The notes under the pieces are model-generated. The model was given only the letters and a program-made list of their open reading frames with translations. It was not told the origin of the DNA and made no database searches. Made by a program: the position numbers and the translations under genes. A stretch of 64,000 nt of DNA from Apostichopus japonicus (lineage: Eukaryota > Echinodermata > Holothuroidea > Aspidochirotida > Stichopodidae), in contig NC_092566.1 in the NCBI RefSeq assembly GCF_037975245.1, forward strand, positions 13,263,001-13,327,000, written 5' to 3'. Below, piece after piece: positions 57,116 through 64,000 of the stretch (positions within the stretch are counted from its first letter, which is position 1; the number at the start of each line of letters is the position of its first letter).

Positions 57116-57317
57116 GAAGGGGGGGGGGGTCTTAGACTATAGTCAACATTGGGAATTTAGACCACGGTGCCTGGGGTAATATGGGGGCATATTTGGCATC
57201 GAGGTTTACCGCAAGGGAAATTCCCTGCGGAGGTGGAAACTGAGTGGGGGATTCTGGAGGAAATTTAAAGTTGGGGGGGGGGGGTCGACGAAATGCTAGC
57301 ATGGGGTACCTTAAACG

Positions 57318-57372
57318 ATATATATAAAGATATATATATATATAAATATATATATAGATATATATATAAGAT

Positions 57373-57437
<65 letters not shown>
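57318..57437. repeat. (TA)n microsatellite with short interruptions
   Basis: TA repeats broken by AAAGA, AAATA and AGATA. The tyrosine/isoleucine-repeat frame on the minus strand is an artefact. Confidence 0.95.
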
Positions 57438-57441
<4 letters not shown>

Positions 57442-57526
57442 ATTTATACTTAAAATAAAATAAAACTGTTAGCAAACTGCTTATCTACTAGAGAGCCTGT
57501 GTAATAGAATGTGTAAAAGTAAGTTG

Positions 57527-57565
57527 GCCTGACGTTTCGATCCTAGCAGGATCTTCTTCAGAGGC
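57527..57565 (-). ncRNA. Hammerhead-ribozyme-like motif with all core nucleotides
   Basis: Minus strand, 5' to 3': GCCT (57565-57562), CTGAAGA (57561-57555), one extra A (57554), stem II GATCC/GGATC (57553-57549 with 57543-57539) around loop TGCTA, GAAA (57538-57535), then CGTC and AGGC (57530-57527). GCCT pairs with AGGC as stem I. Cleavage would follow the C at 57531. Stem III is only the self-complementary ACGT, so activity would need a dimer, as proposed for minimal hammerheads of Penelope-like elements. The extra A before stem II is a departure from the consensus. Activity unproven. Confidence 0.5.
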
Positions 57566-57705
57566 TAAATAACAAGTAACAGTAACAGAAGGGACAAAAA
57601 CATGCACAGAATACAGACAGGTTAATGAGCACGGTGAAGACAAATAAGTTATACTTTTAGAGAAAAAGGTGTTGAAACCGGTGTTGCATGGAATATACCT
57701 TTCCC

Positions 57706-58056
57706 TTAAAAAGGGTGTGAAGACTCACGCAAAAAGAAACGTCCAATGCCGGTAATTTGACCTAGTTTCGAATGAGGTGTAACAGAAGTGTTAAATACCA
57801 CCATCGATCCCAGAAAATACACACACAGCTTGCTACCGTCGGTAATTAAACACTAGTGTACAATCAGTTCATACAGCTGTCAATACCCACAGCACAGTAT
57901 ACAAACGCTACAGCGATGGACATCTCTGGTCCAGCTAAAGATAACAAGGTATCACGTTTCAATACTGTCTGCATTTTGTAGCAACACAAACAAAACGTCA
58001 CTTGCAAGCAACAGAAAGTTAACTTTATTTCCGGATGGCCGCACACGGTTTGGGCG
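57706..58056 (-). mobile_element. TTAA MITE family, long arm left of the GATATC array
   Basis: Minus-strand match to almost the whole solo element 44365-44720, from TTAA at 57706-57709 and terminus AGGGTGTGAAGACTC to the CCGCACACGGTTTGGGCG junction at 58056. There a GATATC element (TATGGAAAGCC) begins where the solo copy continues into CGAGTCTTC. Confidence 0.85.
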
Positions 58057-58682
58057 TATGGAAAGCCATTTTAACATTTAATCTGGAATTTTAGAAATCT
58101 TAAATTGTTTCTTATTTTAGATACCTAAAATTCTTTTTCAGAGATCTAAAATTAAATTCGAGATATCTTAAATTTAATTCGAGATATCTGAAATTTTATT
58201 TCAGATATCTGAAATTGAATTCGAGATATCTAAAATAGATTTCGAGATATCTTAAATTCTAATTCAGATAATTGAAATTGAATTCGAGATATCTGAAATT
58301 GAATTCGAGATATCCGAAATTGAATTTGAGATATCCGAAATTGAATTCGAGATATCTGAAATTCTATTTCAGATATCTAAAATTGAATTCGAGATATCTG
58401 AAATTGAATTCAAGATATCTGCAATTCTAATTCGAGATATCTGCAATTGAGTTCCATGTATCTGAAATGCATACGCAGAAATTCCCGATTATATGTTAAA
58501 ATGGCTCGTATGGAAAGCTATCTGTAATTGAATTCGAGATATCTGAAATTGATTTTAAGATATCTGCAATTATTTGTAGATATCTTAAATAAATTGGAGA
58601 TATCTGTAATTAAATTTGAGATATATGACATTATTTCGAGATATCTGAAATTCCTTATTAACTGTTAAAACGGCTTTCCATA
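58057..58682. mobile_element. GATATC element, 626-bp copy a
   Basis: Begins TATGGAAAGCCATTTTAACA and ends in its near-complement (GTTAAAACGGCTTTCCATA). The interior is an array of GATATC hexamers at a 21-bp period with spacers of two main types, TGAAATTGAATTCGA and TGAAATT(C/T)TATTTCA. An internal back-to-back terminus pair lies at about 58490-58515. Confidence 0.85.
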
Positions 58683-58733
58683 GGGGCGAATCTTCAGTCT
58701 TCAATGCCTTTAAAGGCATTGGAGACTCGCCCC
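58683..58733. repeat. 51-bp palindromic MITE tip junction (first)
   Basis: GGGGCGAATCTTCAGTCTTC, AATGCC, TTTAAA, GGCATT, GGAGACTCGCCCC: two short-arm ends of the TTAA MITE fused head to head on a shared TTTAAA. Confidence 0.85.
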
Positions 58734-59359
58734 TATGGAAAGCCATTTTAACATTTAATCTGGAATTTTAGAAATCTTAAATTGTTTCTTATTTTAGATA
58801 CCTAAAATTCTTTTTCAGAGATCTAAAATTAAATTCGAGATATCTTAAATTTAATTCGAGATATCTGAAATTTTATTTCAGATATCTGAAATTGAATTCG
58901 AGATATCTAAAATAGATTTCGAGATATCTTAGATTCTAGTTCAGATAATTGAAATTGAATTCGAGATATCTGAAATTGAATTCGAGATATCCGAAATTGA
59001 ATTTGAGATATCCGAAATTGAATTCGAGATATCTGAAATTCTATTTCAGATATCTAAAATTGAATTCGAGATATCTGAAATTGAATTCAAGATATCTGCA
59101 ATTCTAATTCGAGATATCTGCAATTGAGTTCCATGTATCTGAAATGCATACGCAGAAATTCCCGATTATATGTTAAAATGGCTCGTATGGAAAGCTATCT
59201 GTAATTGAATTCGAGATATCTGAAATTGATTTTAAGATATCTGCAATTATTTGTAGATATCTTAAATAAATTGGAGATATCTGTAATTAAATTTGAGATA
59301 TATGACATTATTTCGAGATATCTGAAATTCCTTATTAACTGTTAAAACGGCTTTCCATA
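58734..59359. mobile_element. GATATC element, 626-bp copy b
   Basis: Same length as copy a and nearly identical to it (only a couple of substitutions noted, near 58930). Offset 677 bp, so copy plus tip forms a 677-bp tandem unit. Confidence 0.88.
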
Positions 59360-59410
59360 GGGGCGAATCTTCAGTCTTCAATGCCTTTAAAGGCATTGGA
59401 GACTCGCCCC
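59360..59410. repeat. 51-bp palindromic MITE tip junction (second)
   Basis: Apparently identical to 58683-58733. Confidence 0.85.
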
Positions 59411-60444
59411 TATGGAAAGCCATTTTAACATTTAATCGGGAATTTTAGATATCTTAAATTGTTTTTTATTTTAGATATCTAAAATTCTATTTCAGATATC
59501 TAAAATTAAATTCGAGATATCTAAAATAGATTTCGAGATATCTGAAATTCTAATTCAGATATCTGAAATTGAATTCGAGATATCTAAAATAGATTTCGAG
59601 ATATCTTAGATTCTAATTCAGATAATTGAAATTGAATTCGAGATATCTGAAATTGAATTCGAGATATCCGAAATTGAATTTGAGATATCCGAAATTGAAT
59701 TCGAGATATCTGAAATTCTATTTCAGATATCTAAAATTGAATTCGAGATATCTGAAATTGAATTCAAGATATCTGCAATTCTAATTCGAGATATCTGAAA
59801 TTGAATTCGAGATATCTGAAATTGAATTCGAGATATCTGCAATTGAATTCAAGATATCTGAAATGCAGAAATTCCCGATTAAATGTTAAAATGGCTGCTA
59901 TAGAAAGCCATTTTAACATTTAATCGGGAATTTTCAAATATCTGAAATTGAATTCAAGATATCTGTAATTGAATTCGAGATATCTGGAATTCTATTTCAG
60001 ATATCTGCAATTGAATTCGAGATATCTGCAATTGAATTCGAGATATCTGCAATTCTATTTCAGATATCTGCAATTCTATTTCAGATATCTGAAATTGAAT
60101 TCGAGATATCTGAAATTCTATTTCAGATATCTGCAATTCTATTTCAGATATCTGAAATTGAATTCGAGATATCTGAAATTCTATTTTCGATATCTGAAAT
60201 AGAATTGCATATATCTCGAATTCAATTTCAGATATCTCGAATTCAATTTTAGATATCTCGAATTCAATTTTAGATATCTAAAATTCTCTGGTATTTCGAG
60301 ATATCTGAAATTGGTTTTAAGATATCTGCAATTATTTGTAGATATCTTAAATAAATTGGAGATATCTGTTATTTAATTTGAGATATCTGAAATTATTTCG
60401 AGATATCTGAAATTCCTTATTAACTGTTAAAACGGCTTTCCATA
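59411..60444. mobile_element. GATATC element, longer copy c with internal palindromic junction
   Basis: Starts TATGGAAAGCC and ends GGCTTTCCATA. At about 59886-59920 two termini lie head to head around TGCTATAG, so this copy is itself two fused units. The right half (59955-60200) is the most regular array: GATATC every 21 bp with almost only two spacer types. Confidence 0.8.
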
Positions 60445-60515
60445 GGCCCCAACCCGCGTGCGGCCATCCGAAAAAGTAAACTTTTCGTCGTCTCTTGTCA
60501 CTACAAAATGAGTAG
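60445..60515 (+). mobile_element. TTAA MITE family, truncated arm right of the GATATC array
   Basis: GGCCCCAACCCGCGTGCGG followed by GTAAACTTTTCGTCGTCTC and CACTACAAAATGAG matches the solo MITE interior just past the insertion point, in plus orientation, then diverges. Confidence 0.7.
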
Positions 60516-60519
60516 TTTT

Positions 60520-61570
60520 TTATTTTCAGCGTCTCGTGATGCGGAAATTTACATGGACAAGTAATTGAAGTGAAAGGGATCTTCCAATACGTTTAGATGA
60601 CGGGGAAGTAACACAGCGAGGAAGCAGAGCCTCACGACATCTAGCACACTCTAGTCATGCGATTTTCGTGCCATATGTTATGCTCGGACTCGGAATCAGA
60701 GTAAAACAGTTAATGAGTCATATCCGTACATAGGTATAGTCTAAACTAAGCGTATGCCCTCATACGTACTGGGGTGAGACTGAGCATCCATCCGCGCATC
60801 CGGATGCTCAGATAGAATCATCGAGTGGCCCTGTATTCTAAAATTAACCAGATAGTTACCTAGGCATATGCCTTGGCCAAGCACTATTGTATCACTTTAC
60901 TAACAGATAGTTCTAGGTAGTAGGTAGACACACGATCCAAATACTACTACTAGACTAGAGTCCAGCCATAGGCTAACCATTGCTCAAATTCACCACAGCA
61001 TTGCCATTGGGCCTGGGAGGACCGGTACCTTGGCTTAGGGCTAGGCCTAGTTCATAAACTGACATAGCCTAGGCTTTAGTAGGACCCCTAACCTACAGGG
61101 GTGGTTATACCCTGTGTTAGTGTTCAACCGATTAACCCAATCGGAAATGGTACGAATATTGCATAAACGGAACATAATCGGAATCGGTAAAAATTACATG
61201 GAATACCAGTTATGTGATACCGATTATTCAAAAACATATGGAAGGTGAAAATATCATTACTCAAAAACATATGCATGGGAGTTGAAAATATCAACTGATG
61301 TATTAGGTTTGTTCTTTTACTACGAAATATTAAAATAAGACATCCTCTATACGTCTTTCACAGTGTATACTTTCATCAAATTAGGCTGCCAGGGTCGCCA
61401 ATTTTGCTTCCCTCGTGGTTAGTGACTTCATATTTCTTGGCACAGTAAGCATAGCAGCAATACCAATTTCGCGAATTAACGAATGTGCTGGACAGGGTCG
61501 GAAATAAGCGGGGGCGATGGGCGATTCACAAAGTGGAAAGCATCAACACTGAAATGCACTACAGAAAAAA
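60520..61570. other. Intergenic, nothing recognised
   Basis: Rich in TAGGC(C/T)TA-like words. A short segment near 60730 (CCGTACATAGG) echoes the core of the GATATC element at 6045. No genes seen. Confidence 0.5.
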
Positions 61571-61574
61571 AATG

Positions 61575-61870
61575 AGTCTTCAGTAAACTCTTAATAGTGG
61601 ATAGATTAGAACAAGTTCAAAGATGGTCTGGTAACTGATTCCAATTAAAAACTTGCTCCAGAGTAAAACTTCTGAATCTGTTAGCCTTCACAGGAGGTTT
61701 AGGTGTACAGAGGTATGATTTGCTTGTTGAACGTAATGTACATACAGGAGGGTAAGATGAAAGAAGGTTAGCGAGATAAACAGGTTGTTGTAAATCATGA
61801 GCATAAATGCAAGTAGGAGTACTTTGAACTTTACTCGAAAATCAATAGTAAGCCAGTTAAAATCTTTTAG
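61575..61870 (-). mobile_element. LINE remnant, C-terminal end of ORF2
   Basis: Minus-strand translation: WLTIDFRVKFKVLLLAFM, then after a frameshift QQPVYLANLLSSYPPVCTLR, and KANRFRSFTLEQVFNWNQLP followed by DHL and a stop. This is the C-terminal pattern of CR1/L2-like LINE ORF2 (LPV..R..FKVLLL, YL..LL..Y.P...LRS, RSF....WN.LPDHL). Confidence 0.75.
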
Positions 61871-61874
61871 AAGT

Positions 61875-62740
61875 AACGATCATAGTAAATACATGCTTTG
61901 GAGGAGAAGCACTTTCAAAGACTTGGTTAAAAGCCTCACATAACCTTGGCATAAATTCCCACTTACAAGCACTTGTGCAGACATGACAAGAATTGTATAC
62001 TATCCAGCAATTGTTGTGATTGACAGAATCCATATCCACTACATTGCAATAAATCCCTAATATCCATTGAGTAACAGACTAGCTCAAGCCCATTATTCAG
62101 AAAAAGGTTTCCCACAAATAATATTCCCGAAACATATTTTATTGAAATGAAACCAGTGCACAGTTTGACCCCTGGGGAAACTTATCTAGAGAAATTCCCA
62201 TGTAGTGCAACCAATTTGAAGATTCTCTGTGTAATTACATGCTCAAGGTGAGCCCGAAACTATTCTTCTGTACTGCGTAGTGTTACTTCAAAGACTGAAT
62301 AGTGGAAATCTGCACAAGCCTCTAGCAGTAACACATGTTTGAATCATTCTTTGATTTGGCTGCTAATAGTTTCACATGACCTTACATTACTGTGCACTTT
62401 CTTTACCTCCCTAGCACCTGCTTATTGTTACTAACTTTGGTACTTTGAAAATATTTTGCTTTCAGCTAGTTACTTCCTGACATGACCTTTGACATCTTAT
62501 ACTTGCAAACCTTTTGTGCCCATTCACCTATCAATCACTACCACAAATTTCAGATGAAAACCCTAGAATAAGAAGCATTGTAAAGGATTTCATGTATGGA
62601 CCTGACTTGACCCCAAATGACCTTTGATCCACTTTACATATAAACATTTATACAGCCCCTAAGGTAGGCAACAACTTGGATACATTTCCTCAGAACCAAG
62701 CCAATGGCCTGCGAGCAATAGCCTTTCAACATATGATATG
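61875..62740. other. Intergenic, nothing firm
   Basis: From about 62460 the sequence contains several TGACCTTTGA words, echoing the AGGTCA-rich repeat at 62861-64000. Confidence 0.45.
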
Positions 62741-62743
62741 ATG

Positions 62744-62860
62744 CAGTGGCGGAGCTAGGGTATTGGTCAGAGGGGGCGAGAATGGTCTGTAGGGGCGCTT
62801 TTCGACACTATCTAAGCGGAGCGCCACCACAGGTTGGTGCGGAGTGTACAGAAGTTTTTG
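62744..62860 (+). mobile_element. hAT-type MITE 5' end, related to 7359-7653
   Basis: Terminus CAGTGGCGGAGCTAGGG, then GGGGCG-rich sequence and ACTATCTAAGCGGAGCGCCA followed by CCACAGGTTGGTGCGGAG, which matches the interior of 7359-7653. The element appears interrupted at about 62861 by the next repeat; its other end is not seen. Confidence 0.65.
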
Positions 62861-64000
62861 GTTCCTTGCTTTAGCAAAAGGAACCTATGCAGTCAGGTTG
62901 GCGTGTGTGTGTATGTATGTATGTATGTATGTATGTATGTGTGTGTGTGTCTGTGACACTTGCTTGGGTACGCTCTATCTCAATAAGGGAATGTTGGATT
63001 GAGGCCAAACTTGGACTATAGATCCGCCATATGGAGAAGGTGTGCCCTATTGTTTCTGGTGCCCACAAAGGTCACCAAAGGTCAGTTATGGTCCAAAAAC
63101 CGAAAATATTAAAACTGCAATAACTCCCAGTGCCAATGTGTGACAAGATTGATATTTTGGGACAAGTTGTGAACTGGTTAGGGGAGCATTTTCAAACTTA
63201 ACGGTCATGTGATCCGAGGTCACCAAAGGTCAATTAATGATAAAAAACTAGTATTTTTGCGATAACTTGAGAACGAAATGTCCGTTAGGGTTGGGAGTTG
63301 CTTCAATGTTATTCAATTGTCGACCCGCATCTGGGTGACCCTTGACCTCAATTTGACCTCTGGTGACCTTTACGTGTTTTTTGGGATTTTTACAGTTTTG
63401 ATGCTATTTTCAGATGTCAAAGGTACCTTCTGATCATAAATGTCAATAGGTTGACCCCGTGTGACCTTTATGTGCGAAGTTATATGGGGTCAAAGTTTTT
63501 CGGTCAGAGTTAGGATGGTTGTACAGACTTGTCGTTTTGTTTTTTGGAATCAGGAGATTAAACTTCATCTGAAACCAAGGTCAAAAGGTCAAAGGTCACA
63601 TTAGAAAAAATGTGCTTATTTTGGGAGGAAACGAGCAAAAAAAGAAATGTTTGGTTTTGATGCTAGATTTGGATATCAAAGGTACCTTCCGATCAAAAAT
63701 GTCAATTGGTTGACACCCGTGTGACCTTCGTGTGCGAAGTTATACGAGGTCAAAGTTAATTTTCAGACATTTAATGCAACAACTCCCAGTTCCAAGGTGT
63801 GACATGGTTGATATTTTTGGACAAGTTGCAAATGGTATAGGGAAATATTTTCAAACTTAACGGTCATGTGATCCGAGGTCACCAAAGGTCAATTAATGTT
63901 AAAAAACTAGTATTTTGGGGGCAGAAAATGGGCAAAGAAAAAATGTTTGAATTTGTATAGTTTGATGCTCTAATTTAGGTCTCATCAATCAAAAATGTCA
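62861..64000 (+). repeat. AGGTCA-rich dispersed repeat, runs off the right edge
   Basis: Opens with an inverted repeat (GGTTCCTT ... AAGGAACC, 62861-62886) and a GT/GTAT microsatellite (about 62902-62955). Then come blocks with many AGGTCA/TGACCT words. The block at 63123-63262 recurs at 63781-63917 (offset about 659 bp) and the block at 63413 recurs at 63672. No coding potential was recognised. The family is unknown to me by name. Confidence 0.75.

Noticed and set aside
57132-57440. Long YIYIYI frame
   Set aside because: Translation of a TA microsatellite.
59954-60202. Open frames on both strands across the GATATC array with a 7-residue repeat (RYLQLNS-like)
   Set aside because: They follow from the 21-bp period being divisible by three. 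No start context, no splice support, and both strands are open at once.

Overview
This is a eukaryotic, animal nuclear window. Its genes are split by GT-AG introns, long introns carry minisatellites, and LINE, SINE, Penelope-like and DNA-transposon remnants are abundant. Gene content (an hnRNP H/F-type qRRM protein, a RASSF2/4/6-type Ras-association/SARAH protein, and the sperm-tail PG-rich protein STPG2) fits an invertebrate deuterostome. The many TAGGCCT-like words and the repeat types suggest an echinoderm, but that is inference and the species cannot be fixed from the window.

Layout. (1) 1-3.5 kb: 5' part of an hnRNP H/F-like gene on the minus strand, three coding exons, running off the left edge. 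(2) 4.3-8.6 kb: a transposon nest. A TIR-bounded element filled with GATATC palindromes at a 21-bp period contains a complete 1.2-kb hAT-type element with its own 8-bp target duplication. A 295-bp hAT-type MITE with intact TSD and related fragments follow. (3) 8.6-13.6 kb: upstream and 5'-UTR territory of the next gene, with LINE remnants and a 29-bp minisatellite. (4) 13.66-36.4 kb, plus strand: RASSF2/4/6-like gene, 10 coding exons, 354 aa. It ends in three successive exons that each encode a PPLPPK motif. Its introns hold a 315-bp tandem duplication, a 40-bp and a 38-bp minisatellite, LINE and SINE remnants and hammerhead-like motifs. (5) 36.4-47.5 kb: convergent intergenic space, with a possible alternative RASSF terminal exon, minisatellites and a solo TTAA-flanked MITE. 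(6) 47.5-54.4 kb, minus strand: STPG2, 10 coding exons, 581 aa, about 13 PG-rich repeats. (7) 55.5-64 kb: no recognised gene. It holds a decayed Penelope-like element, a hammerhead-ribozyme-like motif with all core nucleotides, a compound array of GATATC elements alternating with MITE tips (57.7-60.5 kb), a LINE remnant and an AGGTCA-rich repeat.

All exon chains were built by hand from splice signals, reading phase and family similarity. Both complete chains sum to a multiple of three with a single terminal stop. The three genes are not a pathway: an RNA-binding splicing factor, a Ras/Hippo adaptor and a sperm flagellar protein simply lie side by side. The most novel material is the GATATC/21-bp element family, the hammerhead-like motifs and the PPLPPK exon array.
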